Shown here piece after piece: positions 11,503 through 24,740 of a stretch of 64,000 bases of DNA (positions within the stretch are counted from its first letter, which is position 1; the number at the start of each line of letters is the position of its first letter). A program made the translations under genes and the position numbers. Below the pieces are notes generated by a model. It worked only from the letters and a program-made list of their open reading frames with translations. It searched no databases and was not told where the DNA came from. The stretch is from contig OX637392.1 of the NCBI GenBank assembly GCA_951799425.1, positions 56,535,593 through 56,599,592 on the forward strand, written 5' to 3'. Origin of the DNA: Ilex aquifolium. Lineage: Eukaryota > Streptophyta > Magnoliopsida > Aquifoliales > Aquifoliaceae.

Positions 11503-13378
11503 TTAAGCTGAGCCATTAATACAAATCCACTGACCCACAAAGAGAGCAGAACAGTTGAGGTTGGGGTTGATGCCATTGAAGTATTTCATTGTCAAGTTGA
11601 AACTCTGAGTAATGCCATAGCAAGTATCTCCACTTATCACACCAACCACTGAATCACATTTCACCTTAACTGCTCATTTCAAGATCAAAAGAAAACAAAA
11701 AAGATGTCACTATGTGATCAAATCAAACTATTCAGTTCATGTTATTTTAAAGCTTGTGTTTAATGTCGCTAAGTCGTAACCCAACTTTTTTTAATTAGTC
11801 GCATTAGATATCTTAAGACTAATTCCCCTAATTATTAATAGCGTCAAGGCATAGCAGTGGACTGAGGCGGGGGCGGGGGGGAGTAGTCTCCAACTCCGTA
11901 TCCACTTCAAAGATATTCGTTCACTCCCGGTCCACCCCAGTTAGCGAGAAAAATTTTAATCCCCATCCCCGTCCCGTGGGTAAATTTTGATCCCCGTCTC
12001 TGTCCATGTCCCTGTCCATAACAATTAATTTATATGATTTTAAGGAAAAAAACTATAAAACCTCACAAATGGATTTACAAGAAGGATACAAATTCATTAT
12101 ATAACAAATAAATCAACCATAAAAGCTCACAAAAATAATATATATAACAAATATGTGTTTCACTTAATTATTTTATATATATATATATATATAACCTCAT
12201 ATATATTACGAGTTTAGCCAGAGCAGGCGGAGGCGGGGCGGGGATGAGCTTCAGTCCATCCTCGCACGGGTTTATACAGATATCTTCGTATATATTCACC
12301 GTCCAATATGTATATTTTATCCCCTGCCCAAACAGAACGGGTTTGAACGAATACCCATTTTTTCTCAGTCGATTGTTATACCTAGGAATCATCGCGTCGT
12401 ATACACGTCGACACACGAAACCCAAGAATTGAAACTTTAGAATTCAAACCCATGACTCATTGGCTTTCCATAAATTAAAAATTCAATCGATTTAAATGCT
12501 AGCAAATAATGTAAAATAGGAATGAGTCGATTGAACGAATACCCGTTTTTTCTCAGTCGATTGTTATCCCTAGGAATCATCGCATCGTATACACGTCGAC
12601 ACACGAAACCCAAGAATTGAAACTTTAGAATTCAAACCCACGACTCATTGGCTTTCCATAAATTAAAAATTCAATCGATTTAAATGCTAGCAAATAATGT
12701 AAAATAGTTTTAGTTTTACAGGAATTCATACAATACCATATTAAGAAATGAAAAGAGTGGGAAAAAAATGAGACATTTTTGTCATACAATACTATTCAAC
12801 AAGGTGGTTGTGGTGTATTCCCACTTTCTAAGGTCGATACTAATCCGCACTCTTTACCTTCTTCTTTTTTTGGTTTCAATTATCCGGGGTATTCGGATCA
12901 ACTGACGCGCATTTTGACTAATCTTCTCCCTGGTGTGGTAAAAAATTGGTCATCCACACCGGGACTAGGATATTCATGAGAGATAAATCCCTCATAACTT
13001 GATCCCAAGAGATTGTCAAGATTTGAACTCAAAACGTTTAAGTTTAGAGTCCGTCCCTAGTAGCTACCCCTGGGTTGCACTCTTTACTATTTGTATTAAC
13101 AGCTCACATCATTTTTGGGATGATATCGAAAAATAATCAACCTAATTTCATGCCGATTCCGCATATATTATTAATGTGTCATATCAAAATTGTTTTAGCA
13201 TAATTATTGGACAAGAAGTATGAATTTCAAGTGTTTATTAATCCAATAATAGTATGATCTAGGACTTACCACCAAGAATTGATCTGCTTTCAGCCACCAT
13301 GAGAATAAGAGAGAGAATCAGAACCATGTTTAGAAACATGGCTATTTTTTTGTTGTTGTTGTTGTTTACCTTAGCCAT
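11503..13378 (-). CDS. Small secreted LysM-domain protein, 2 exons, 91 aa
   Basis: Exons on the minus strand: 13378-13270 (109 nt) and 11669-11503 (167 nt), with donor GTAAGT and acceptor AGCAG; total 92 codons with the stop. Residues 1 to about 31 are a lysine/asparagine-rich start and a hydrophobic stretch (MVLILSLILMVAES), a typical secretion signal. The second exon encodes one LysM module: CDSVVGVISGDTCYGI, QSFNLT, then INPNLNCSALFVGQWICI with a paired-cysteine pattern, ending GSA. Plant genomes have several such tiny one-LysM secreted proteins. LysM modules usually bind chitin or other N-acetylglucosamine glycans, so an apoplastic role is inferred. The 1.6-kb intron carries a tandem duplication and a SINE. 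No single ORF spans the gene, so it is easy to miss. Confidence 0.85.
12345..12707. repeat. 188-bp-period tandem duplication in the LysM intron
   Basis: The 175-bp segment 12345-12519 (starting GAACGAATACCC) recurs at 12533-12707 with a few substitutions, separated by 13 bp. The left copy follows GC-rich sequence (11850-12344, GGCGGGGCGGGGATG) that looks like a decayed hAT-type element. Confidence 0.85.
12880..13078 (-). mobile_element. tRNA-derived SINE-like repeat, copy 1
   Basis: The reverse strand has a B-box-like TTTTGAGTTCAAATCTTG and the conserved body TCATGAATATCCTAG...GTGTGGATGA. This body is shared with copies at 48018-48215 and 57613-57790. Confidence 0.6.
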
Positions 13379-13460
13379 GTTCTTTCTTTTTTCTTTCTTC
13401 TATTTGCTCAAAACTGATCTCTCTTTCTGTTATAGGGTATGATTCCTCCAAACCCCTTCT

Positions 13461-13467
13461 ATTTATA
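13461..13467 (-). promoter_or_regulatory. TATA box of the LysM gene
   Basis: Minus-strand CTATAAATAG, 83 bp upstream of the ATG. Predicts a leader of about 55 nt. Confidence 0.65.
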
Positions 13468-13742
13468 GTAAAATTTCACTAATGAGCCACCAGTAGAATA
13501 TTAGTTAGAAGCCATTGTTATCTGAAATTCACATAGACATAGAAGCGGACTCTAGGGACAGTAGGTAGGATTTTCTTGTGATTTTCGAACTAGTGTTGTA
13601 CTTACCAAAGAAGTTTAAACTGGAGAAGATGCTTTGTTTGGTTGAAATAGATATAAATTCGGATCTTTTCCAATATCCTATTCCTTAATTTTCTTCGGTA
13701 ATAGCACACGATGAATTCGAGAGGGATCTAGTGTACCTATAT

Positions 13743-14395
13743 TAGAGGTGTAACTTGGACGGGTCAACCCTAATTCAACCCGAAAAAAACAGGGTTTGGG
13801 TTAAAACTTTTCATACTTGGGTTGGGCCTGGGCAAAAAAACCCCAATCCGAATTGAATTTGGGCAATCCTCGGGTTGAGGCCTCAAGTTGTCTGGTTCAA
13901 CCCGAATATTAAAATCGGGTTGAACCCGATTATTAAATCCAGGTTGAACCCAAATATACATAAATATATAAATATATTTAACTAGAGTTAGTATTTATCT
14001 TCACTCTTAAGAGTTCAGATTTTTACTTCACTTCAAGTCTTCACCTATGTGCCTCCATCACTCCCAAATCCCTCTCTCACTCATCACTCCTCCCTCTCTC
14101 TTCATCTGCGTCTCGCCCTTCATCTCAGATCACTTGAAAAAATCAAATCTACACTTCAAAAAATCAACCCGGATTAAGTAACTCAAGCTCAACCCAATTT
14201 TTAACCCGAAATCAGCCCGAATTAAGTAATCCGAATTTAACCCGAATCCGCTCGAATTAAACTCGGGCAGTACTCGGGTTGAGTATCTCGGGTTGAGGTA
14301 GGGTTAGGGTTAAGGTTAGGGTTGAAGATTATATACCTAGGGTTGGACTAGAGTTGACCTCTCAATCAGCCCAACCCGCCCGAGTTGCACCCCTA
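13743..14395. mobile_element. hAT-type MITE, 653 bp
   Basis: Ends TAGAGGTGTAACTTGGACGGG and CCCGCCCGAGTTGCACCCCTA form a long inverted repeat. Flanking 8-mers ACCTATAT (13735-13742) and ACGTATAT (14396-14403) match at 7 of 8. The interior is full of AACCCGA/GGGTTGA motifs. No transposase ORF. Confidence 0.8.
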
Positions 14396-17300
14396 ACGTA
14401 TATAGATAAGTTTTCTATAAGTACATGATGAATTATTTATTATTGAATATATGTTTTGCATTAGGCAAACAATAAGGTTGATTTATTGTAGCGTAAACAT
14501 CAAGATTTAAGTAATGAAAGCAATCTCTCCATAAGTAAAAATAAAGCTGCATATATTCGACCAGTTTCAAGTCCGGTAATGACAGAAACTTCACATACTG
14601 AGTTGTCTTTTTTTTTTTTTTTTAATGAGTTTTTTTTGGAGACATGGTACATGTAATCAGAAAGTTTGGGCACACTTGCTAATGAGACTCATTGATCCAA
14701 CACTGTACATTGATTTGGTAAATCACTTGAGTTAGTGATCTAGTGGTAAACTGTACCCATTTAGAGTCATTCTTAATTCTCATGTGATTACCAAGTAGGG
14801 TTCAATTCACGAAAATAACACGGTTTGTTGTTTGGTTTTAGTGGTACTGTAGTGACGGATTGCTCTCTCGGGTTAATAACTATGGCTCAAACCGGACATT
14901 CCACAATAGGGGGACCCTCATGGTTATACCCAATGGTTACTACCTACTAGTCGCCCCTCTCCCCCTCCCCCTCCCCCTCCCCCTCCCCCTCCCCCTTTTT
15001 TCTATATAAAAAAAAGATTTATTAAGTAAAATCTATTAAAAGTATTTGTAAGACTAATTGCGCTATTTATTTATGCTCTCTAAAATGTTTATAAAAAAAA
15101 ATGCTCTCTCTCTCTTGGCGTCTTGCCACTGGCTAGTTCTTCACCCAACAACTAAAGAACATGACACTAAAGATACTCATCCCTCTTCTTATTTGACTTC
15201 ACCTTGTTCTTAGGTTTTGTTTGTATTTGTTCGTTGATTATTATTGCTTTTGGCCATAATTATCTAATTGCCTGAATAACTTAGTTCATAACCATTTTCA
15301 GAATCAATCTCTCTAAAATAAAATATAAAATTATCTAAGTGAGAATTTACCCGTTCCAAACTCAACTACTAAGACAGATAAGAAAATTTAATCATATCTT
15401 CAAAGGACACTGCACGGGTGCTTTTCTGCAATATGTTGAGATAGCGATCCGCTAGATGATGAACCTAAAACAATCAAAAGATTACGAAAGGGGCCAGGCG
15501 AACACCCGGCTAATCCCCTCCGAAGCACAAGTTAGTCAGCAGGGGAGTCATTAGCGTTGTATATTTTCTAGATTTGAATTACGTACATCTGTTCAACTTT
15601 CTGAGGGGGTATTGAAGGACTTTTGAGTCTCATCTCAACGTTTAATGGCTTGAACTCGTATCTATGCATAATGAGTGTTATCCCATCAAATCCTCTCACG
15701 ACTAATTCACTCAGGCGATCGGACCTTTGCTCGGGACACGCCGAGACTTTATGGCCCTATCCCCGGTCATTAAATACCGTTGTTCGGTGTTTGACACCCA
15801 CGCCCGAGCGTTTACTGCTTGGGAATAAGTACCGCTCGGGTTTCACCAAGGACAAGAAATCGACGTCACGGTAATTAATGCTTTGTAATAATGACTGTCC
15901 TCACACTTCTCAAGGACCTAGATACGCGTTTAATGACTTGCAGCCACTCAAGACCCTATTTAATGAGTTGTCATATCTCCTTTAATGTCTAGCCCTCATG
16001 GATGTACTCGGCTTCCTAGAAACTTTAACTCCTCGACGCCTACTCCAGGCGCTCTTTGCGCTTCATAACAGTTACGATGATCCACATGTCAACTTACGGC
16101 TGTAGAGCCACCCTAAGTCCCGTCAGACACTCTTTATTTTTTAAATTTTTATTGACCTCCTTTCAGTTTATATTTCAACATCATTCACACTTCTTACTGT
16201 GATTAACCATTATTGACTAATGCAAAAGTGTCGGGAAGTCATGCAAGCTTTTCTCAAAAATACCCAAATTACCCTTGTCATTTTATTCTCCCTCTTTTGC
16301 ACCCACTACCCATTCCATCACTGCAAACCGAATCCAATTACCAACGTAAAATGCTTTGCCACCATAGACATGATCACAAGCTCACAATATCAAGTTTAAA
16401 CACCCAAATGTGCAAATAGAATGTGTCATGCATCACCCATCCAAATTGAGACCCTAGGTAAAATTTTGAAAGAGATCTTATCAATTATTATTATGATAAT
16501 ATACAAATATATTTATATATTAAAATAAATTTGTTTAAAATTTTATTAGTTGAAATTGTAAATTACTATTTAAATTTTTGTACTCAATTTTTATTTTTTA
16601 CATATCATTTTAATTGATAAATTTCATTTCAAGGTCTAATAGTTGATATAATGGGAAAAGAATGATTAGATTTGTGTTCCTATAATCGTTGACAATAGAA
16701 ATTTTGTAAATAATAAATTTCAAGTCCAATATCACACACTTAAGTAATATCACACACTTAAGTAATTTTTATGTTATCATTAATTTTTAATTTATGAAAA
16801 AATATGAGCGTGAGTTCGATTAAGAGATAATAAAATTTTAAACTTCAATTTTGGTGTTAAAATATTGATTCACAGGTTATATGAGTCAATACGCATACGA
16901 TACGAAAAATAAACAAGTCAATTGGCACGACATGATTAGTTAAGTGAGTTAGATTCGAGTTGACTAGTGTTTGACACGAACTTATAAATGAACCTATATA
17001 TTTATGTATAATATATATTTGTTTTGTTTGTTAATTTTTGCATATTTGATGGAAAAAAAATTAACAAAATATTAATTTTCTTAAATTGTAGAATTTATTT
17101 TTGTCCGTTGAATATATCTAACGGCCGGAGATACTTGTAAATCAATCTCAAACATAAGAGTATAAAGGTAAAATATATATTTCCATCGTAACTGTCACTT
17201 GACACACTGATTGGAAGTGTCGGTGAAAATTCAGAAAATAAAAAAAAATATCTTTAAAGATATGATAAACTAAAAAAAATGTGACTAAAATTATCCCGAA

Positions 17301-18445
17301 AATTTATCTATTCCAAACTCAACTACTAAGACGACATAAGAACACCGTCGTTTGTAATGACTTAATGCATCAAAAGCAAAGTGGCATAATTTTTTTGTGA
17401 AATTTTCGTGGATCAATTTGAACCCTCTTTTTCTACATTTTTTTTTTCTTATTTTCGAAAAGCAAGAGATACAAAACAACCAAAATTTTGATAAAAACAA
17501 TATGAGAGGAGGAAATTATGGCATCAAGCCAGAGAATAATGTATAAGCCAGAGAATAAGAATGAGGATAGGGCTGCCACAACTATTGCCATCTTTTAAGT
17601 GATTTTGATCACCAGTTTAATTAAATAAAACTTACTGAACTTTAACCAACCTTAACTTTATACCCGAAATTCGCAACAGCTCATAGAATGCCAATAGGCT
17701 CTTTTTTGGCAATAAAGAACATTATCTATTCCTTTTCATGACCCAACCTCACTTTCCATAGAAGTCAGACTCTATCCTTGTTGGAGGCATGTAATCTCGA
17801 CCCCATGAAAACTCTTGTGATTCTGAGTTTTCCACATACAGGGTGACCTCTCTAAAGCACAAGTGAAAAAATATACATCTCGTCAAATTCTAATGTCACG
17901 CACACGTGTGTGTGGGTGTGTGTGTGTGAGAGAGAGAGAGGGATCACAACAATATAGGGCTTGATAACTGTTCATTGATCAAAGTTTCAAAAGCACTGAA
18001 CATCCAAATACAAACTAAAAACCTGTGGTAGCATCAATATGTTCTCAAAATATCGCAGTAACCACGCTGTCAGCGATAATGAACGCCTGCCAGTTCAGGA
18101 GAGAGGGGAGGGAGATGATTACCATACCATATCCGATGCATGACAAAAAACCTAAAACTGAGTAGTTTGTAACCCGAAGAAACCAATAGTTTTTCTCTCT
18201 TAAGCACGCAAGCCAATTCCATATCTACAGGTTGGTGGCAACAAGCCAAATGTGAAGTACCTCGAGTCACAAGAAACAACTCACAATTTTTACAGGAACA
18301 GATTTAATACTTGTCTCCTACCCAACTTCTTGAAGACATCAAAGCATGAAAGATAGAAGATCATACATCCATCAATGATTCAATAGTAATATACTCAAAT
18401 ATCCATACAAAAATAAACAGTTCACAGAAATAGAAAACCTCCAAT
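14396..18445. other. Intergenic region between LysM and VAP genes
   Basis: Contains a (CCCCCT)n run at 14953-14995, a GC-rich stretch at about 15375-16150 resembling a decayed LTR, a short hAT-like relic near 16870-17000 (GTTTGACACGAACTTA), and GT/GA microsatellites at 17898-17941. I see no gene. Confidence 0.4.
15375..16150. repeat. Possible decayed LTR
   Basis: GC-rich block with LTR-like phrasing (GAACACCCGGCTAATCCCC, GTTTGACACCCACGCCCGAGC) set in AT-rich DNA. No boundaries or partner found. Confidence 0.25.
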
Positions 18446-21400
18446 TTATACCGAGTCCACCTCCCCTTCAACCTGCTGTCGAGCCAGGTATCTTTCTCTT
18501 CGTTCTTTCTGGAAAAGCAGAAAATAGTAAAAAAAGATAGCTAAAAAAAATCAGAAAAGTGAAAATCCTATGAGAAGAAACCTTAAGTTTAAAAGATAGC
18601 TCACCCATTCATCGATTACGAGCCCTTCACCAATAATCTTTGGACCTGTGTCCTCTGGAGGCTTCTTGCGAGCCTCAAGAGCAGCCTCAGCTTCAGCCAA
18701 CTGGCGGTTCAATTTCTCCAAAGCCTGAGAAACGAAGTAGGAACAATCTCATAACACTCAGGTAAATACATCCACAAGCAAATGCACACAATCACCGTTA
18801 CAAGAACAAGGGCACACATGCAAATGCATATTATTGACCTACATAGAAAACAAATTATCATGCAGCATTATACTTACCGGGCTAGGACGTTCAATATCCA
18901 AGAAAACAACCCGCAATATCTGCTCCACAGCCACTTGATCCTTCTGCTCATCAAACTGAACAAAAAGGCAGAGAGTAATGTGAATAGAATACTGGAAGGG
19001 AGCTGAAGGAGCAGAGTATGCATCCATCAACATCATTCAAGTGACCATAAGTTCTTTATCAAACTGAAACTTGACAAGATTCATGGCCTTGATTTAAAAG
19101 CAGATAGTATATCTGCAGCTAAGAAAACATGTGGTTGCTACATTAGTAAGCTGCCACTACAATGTACCAACTCGTCATGTACTAACTATGCCTGTCAAAG
19201 CTTATAAGATAAAATCATACACCACTTTTCAATTGAGAACAGTAGTCTGGATGTAGCGATGGCAACTTTTCTAATTCATTCCTTTCTCTAGAGACAAATT
19301 CAGCCCATAATACTTTACATATCTAAAGCTTCCCTGTAGTCATTGTAAATCTAACACAAGCATTAAATACAAAGCAATAACTAATAAAGCTGGAGTGTTT
19401 ATGGACAGTTCAAACCCATACTGACAGAATATGATTATCAAGATCATAAAACTCAAAACAATAGGCTAATAGATAGCTATGCTATAAGAAAAAAAAAGCA
19501 GCGGGCATTCAAACAAGTATATGACGCACCAGCTCAGGTACATAATCCATCGGTCCTTTCACCTTTAGGCTCATGATTTTAAACTTCACCTTGCTCTTTT
19601 GATCCATTGGTTTTTCATTGTTTTCTGGAGGCTCCACAAACTTGAAAACTAAAATAACCATCCAAAACAGAAAGCAAATAATTGTAACAGTCAATTGACG
19701 CACATATATGTATTAGCAAGTATATATAAAAATACAAACATACACAAACATTAGATATATACATATATGAATATGAATTGCATAACCACAGGTATGAATC
19801 TCTACCAGTCGCTATGAGACTTTCACCAGGAGTAAGAATAGCCCCTGGAGGACGCATGAAACAGCTTTTTGGTGCAGTTGTTTGGAACTGAAGAACACAA
19901 GCAAACAACACTAATCAGGTAAAAGTAATGACAAAAATAGGCTCTGAAATATTATGACTGAACCCAGCCCCAAAGAAAGGAAAAACAGAAAAGAACCAGC
20001 AAACAATTGGAAACTTTTATCAAGAACTTATCAATTCTGATAAAAGGAAAAATAAGGCTATAACTGGGTAAAAATATAGTACAATGGCCATCCATACCTT
20101 GAAAGCTACGTGAGACTTGCTTGAATTTTTAATCCTAATAGCACTTCGGACTTGCTTACCAGGTTCATCTGGAAGTAACGGAAAAGCGAAAGAAATAACT
20201 TAATGGGACGCCACACAATGTGAAATCCAGTAAAATAATGTAATCCAATATTCTTCACTAAGAGGTTGGCATTAATAAAGAAAAATAACAAAAATAAATG
20301 TGACAGACAAACAGACACAGTGACACAGAGATATTAATCAAACACCAACAGGTGTTGACCAGAAAAACAACTCAACAGAATCATTTATATAACATTGTTT
20401 CATATAAGCAATTAAGTGAAGCAAAGTGACAGCCAAACTTATTCCTCCATATCAGTTAAGACGTACAACTTAAACTAAACATACAGACAAAGCTTAGCCA
20501 CTGAAAGGTGTAAATAATATTTAGAAAAAAGGGCATCAAAATGGGACAATCAACCTTGGAGCAGATAAATGACTCCTGAGTCAGTAATCCATTAGAATGC
20601 ATTCTCGCAGGAAGTAGCATACTCATGTAGCCTGCTTGTGTTCCTTTCCTCTTTAAGGTGAGTTGAATAATAGTCCAAATCCTTCTAACTGGCTAGTGCA
20701 TTAAGGTTGCATCTCTTACTTTGGGCCAGCAGTGAACGAAGTGTTAAGGTAGAGAGAGCTAGCATTCCGTACTCAGCCAGCCAAGCAAAAAAACGAATGG
20801 AGGAATAACAAAGAGAAAGAGATGGCTTGGATGCACTTCTTGTCCCCTTGCATGTCATAGTCAACAAGGTTGAAACTTCAAAGAAAAAACTTCGAATTGG
20901 GAGGGTGATCCTCCTGGTGAACTGATCGTACACCAAACTGACGCAGATGAACAAGTAAAGATACTAGGACGCTTGAGAGAAACATCTTTCACTGGGGATA
21001 TTAAATTGGCAATGCAATTCCAAATTGCTTGGTTGCAGTTCATTCATTTCCCCATTGGAAGAATAAGCCATGCCATCTTTGGCATCTTGGCAACCAAATA
21101 TAATAACCACCACTTACTTAAGTTTGGATTGAACACAAGTTTTGGTTTACAGTTTTGTATAAAGTACAAGTTGAATCCAACAATTTTAACTTGTCAGTAA
21201 AATTTCACATAGCAGTTATCAAATTACCAAAAGTAGCATTTTATGTGGACCTTCCATTTTGCACCTTCTTAAACTTAATACATTTCTTGGTACAGCTGCA
21301 AATTAATAATGGAAATCAAAATTAGCAGTAACATGAATTCATAATGTTTAGGTCCTGCAGATCCATTGCCACCTCAATGCCCTTTGTAGGCCAAAAGTTC

Positions 21401-22989
21401 AAACAATAAAGCTCCAATTCTTTTTATCTTGATACACGTTCTTCATAGATTCTCTTTTATTCCTGGTAATGAATCCAACTCGAATTAACTCACTCGTCTT
21501 TGCTACTGTATACACTACACTCCGTTTATTTCAACACTTGAATGGAAAAAATAAGAGAAAACAAAGAGAACAAGCAAAAAAGAGAATCGAGAGAGAGAAT
21601 TTATTTCTTTAAGGAGTGCAAGTGGAAAGAAAGGACCAGGCTCACAAAACCACTTTTAAATCTACTTGTGCTTCCTGACAAAAATGTTATAGTAGTCATC
21701 AAATATCTTCAAATCATCTCACTTTTAAGGTGATAAATCTAGTAGACCATAAATTTATGTTCTTTCATCCTAAATACACTATTTTCATGTTGTCCTCTTA
21801 GAACATATGAATTGGCTGAAATCAGGAACCTCAGTACATTTCAATTTCCATGTTTCCAACTTTCCGTGTATTTCTAAGCAGTAAGCAGTAAGCACATATT
21901 ACTTCAGCCTCTGTTTCCGATGAGGATACTATCATAACCTAGCTTCCCATAGGTTGCTTACAGTGGCTGCCAACTTCAACTTTTGAAGATTTATTGGTGC
22001 CAATCATTCTGCAAAATAAATTCTCACTGGCCAGCATCTTGCCAATTTAGACATTGAACGACCACGCATCACCTACAAGCAATTCCCTGCTTCGTCTTCT
22101 TTACCTATAAACAGCCGATTCAAGATTTAAAAAAAAATACAGTTGCTCTCATTTGAAAAGCTTGGCCATAGATTTGCCCAGCTACACAAAATCTCTTTGG
22201 ATTATATTCCATATATATTTTCTCAATCATCGTAAAATCTCTGCACTAATACTTGTCTTAACCTTATATACTAAATCACAAACCTTACACTCTCTCTTTC
22301 ACCAACTGCAGTGCATCAGCCCCTTTATGTATATTATGCAAAATTTAGATCACACCCACTCTAACCCTTGCATCACCATTGTTTAAAGAGAACCAAGCTG
22401 GATGACGATCCTTAATTCATTCAAGCCCAAAGCAAAACACAATAACACAGCGACGAGCCTATGACATCAATTAAGCTTATTATAGTTGAATTTACAATGC
22501 TTTATCACATCAACACAAGCAATTACCCCTTAAATTCCCAATACTCATCACATAAACGTAGATCATTCAATTTTAGGGCTCCTAAACAAAACTGGAGTGA
22601 AGCGATCGGAAATTAGTAAAATCACCAAACTAAGTTGACATAAAATCAATCAGATCAAACAAATATCGAATAATTAAAACCAATAGGGAAAAAATAATAA
22701 ATAAACGATGAACGAAGGCGAGCATACATGGAAAGTACAGTTTATTTGACGGATCAAGCCTCAAACGACGCCGTGTCGGGAGCAGAGATCTGGCAACGGA
22801 AGATACAGAGCTCGAACTGTTGTTATGAACATTCGATCCCTGCACATGCGAATTACTCTGACTCTGTTGCTGTTGATGAGTACTGTGCGATGACGTTGTT
22901 GAATGCGAATTTCCTGAGTTTCGAAACGGTAGCTTAAACAATCCCCAAACTTTACCGTCCGACGGTGAGTTCTCGTCAGCAATCGCCAT
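18446..22989 (-). CDS. PVA41: VAP4-type vesicle-associated membrane-contact protein, 7 exons, 264 aa
   Basis: Plant VAP homologue of the family-4 type (PVA41/PVA42; PVA41 is also called MAMI). Minus-strand exons: 22989-22728, 20168-20098, 19887-19806, 19648-19530, 18955-18878, 18724-18605, 18508-18446; every junction has GT/AG and keeps frame. Residues 1-77 are a Ser/Gln/Asn/His-rich low-complexity N-terminus opening MAIADENSPSDGKV. About 78-200 is the major sperm protein (MSP) domain: LDPSNKLYFPYEPGKQV, FQTTAPKSCFMRPPGAIL, VEPPENNEKP, VKFKIMSLKVKG. About 203-225 is a coiled-coil-like LEKLNRQLAEAEAALEA segment, then a charged tail. There is no C-terminal transmembrane anchor, as I recall for this subgroup. 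MSP domains bind FFAT-type peptides at ER contact sites. Intron 1 is 2.6 kb. The leader has CT and CA repeats and no clear TATA box. PVA41 versus PVA42 cannot be settled here. Confidence 0.93.
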
Positions 22990-23007
22990 TTTTTCACTCG
23001 CCTGAAA

Positions 23008-23014
<7 letters not shown>

Positions 23015-23051
<37 letters not shown>
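23015..23051. repeat. CT/CA microsatellite in the VAP leader
   Basis: (CT)n followed by (CA)n, 26-62 bp upstream of the VAP start codon; on the transcribed strand it is GT then GA. Pyrimidine/purine repeats in leaders are common in plants. Confidence 0.8.
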
Positions 23052-23857
23052 AACCGAAGGCTTTAATTTACAGTGGTTATTCTTTCACCGGAGAAAACTG
23101 ACAGTTGGCCGGTGAGGTCGTCGTCGTCGTAGTCTCTGACCCAAAATCTATTTGATTTTGAGTGAGTTTTGGAAAATGCTTTTACTGAGTTGAGTTGTGG
23201 ATATGCAACGGACAACTCGGACGTGAAAAGCGAAGATATAACTGCATTTAAATGGTGGTGTTGATGTCCGCGTTGTGTTTTGTTTGCGAGTACGCAATTA
23301 GCGGGCGGGAGAGATGAAATGGTGTCGCGTAAAGAGGATTCGCTAATTGAATAGTCAATCTTAATGGCCAAAGATTAGCAATTATTAATATAATTTTTTT
23401 GGTTATTTATTTTAGTTTTGGTCTTGTACTTTTTATGTTGAATAGTAGCCTTGTTTGAAAGGTTTGCTAATGGCTTGGTCAATCTTAATGGCCATAGTTT
23501 TTTTTTTCCTTAGGTGCAGAAATGGATACGTAGATATGTCATTCCATATATTTATCAAGGAGTATTATTTTTAAACACCACAAATTATCTGTATGAGATC
23601 TCATCGTATCTACGTCGGGACCGAAACTAAGGTTCCATCACATATTGTGGACACTGAAAAATAAGTTTAGTTCTATCAAACTGTCATAGCTACGGAGATT
23701 CAAACTTGAACATTGATCGAAAAAATTTGTGTATCAAAACATTAGACTAACCGTTCGGTTGTAATGGCCAGAGATTATCGATGATTTTTTTTTTGGTAAA
23801 ATGGAATAGAGGTGACCAAGACGTGTTAACGTGAGAAATGTGTGGGTGCGTGTGTAT

Positions 23858-23893
23858 GGGGTGGGGTGGGGTGGGGTGGGGTGGGGTGGGGGG
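23858..23893. repeat. (GGGGT)n microsatellite
   Basis: Seven tandem GGGGT units ending in G7. The repeated G4 runs could form a G-quadruplex on the + strand. Confidence 0.9.
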
Positions 23894-23999
23894 CTTTGTG
23901 GTGGGATTATTTGTTTATTTGTTGTGAAGGTTTCAACGGATTAATTAGTGGAAAGTGGAACATTTGAACATCTATGAGGAGTCCACAATTGGGAGAATC

Positions 24000-24740
24000 A
24001 ATATTCTTATTTAAATCAAGTCACTAACCACCCCCTGTGGACTACCGTGATATGACCTGTTGGTTCATATATACCTCCAGTCGCATACTTAAACATAGGC
24101 AAAAGTGTCTGGTTGTCTAGGTATGACCTTAAGTAAGGATGGCCAGGTCGTTCATATCATCTCACAAGGGAATTTAATCATTTATTCACATGTTGACCAA
24201 TAGAACAAGAGCTCACCCCCCAAGCATAATGACCTCCCATAGACGCGAATGATCACAACATATGTAAGCTTGGACAAGGGTATCAATGATACTTCATTAT
24301 GTTCAAGAAGATCACGGCATATATAGGAATTGTAGTTTCTAACGGTTAAATATTTTCCTAACAAATTAGAAAATCATGTGATGATGACGTGATGACTACT
24401 CCACCTGTTGATATAAATACATGAGGCAATCACCATATACACAGACACTAATTGTAATCCAAAAAGTCATAATCTCTATCTTATTTCCTAAGTAATATAA
24501 AATCCTTCAAGGAACAAGAGATTGCATTAGAGTGGACTAGTCAAACTCTTCAACCGATGAACAAATGTATTCTCTATATTCTCCCTAATTTTCTAGCTCT
24601 TACCTCTATTTTACGCTTCCCTGTCATTCGCTAGTCCTTCATCCATATTTGATCATTGTTTACACATCCATCACTGTTCTATAGTTTTGGGCTTCTCAGT
24701 TTAAGCATTCAGCTCACGCTTTTGAGTTTTAACACCATCA
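24000..24740 (+). mobile_element. Probable solo LTR (Ty3-like)
   Basis: Order of features matches the LTR of the element at 40797: a TATA-like GATATAAATAC near 24411, GAGTGGACTAGTC near 24531 resembling GAGTGGACGTAGGTC, and an end ACCATCA like CATCATCA. No internal region follows and the left edge is not defined. Confidence 0.35.

Noticed and set aside
14296..14325. GGGTTAGGGTTAAGGTTAGGG run, telomere-like
   Set aside because: Short, lies at the inner edge of a hAT MITE whose subterminal motif is GGGTTGAG, and is not the plant TTTAGGG unit.
20685..21043. Two minus-strand ORFs in VAP intron 1
   Set aside because: Inside the 2.6-kb intron, no family resemblance and no splice-compatible continuity with the VAP frame.
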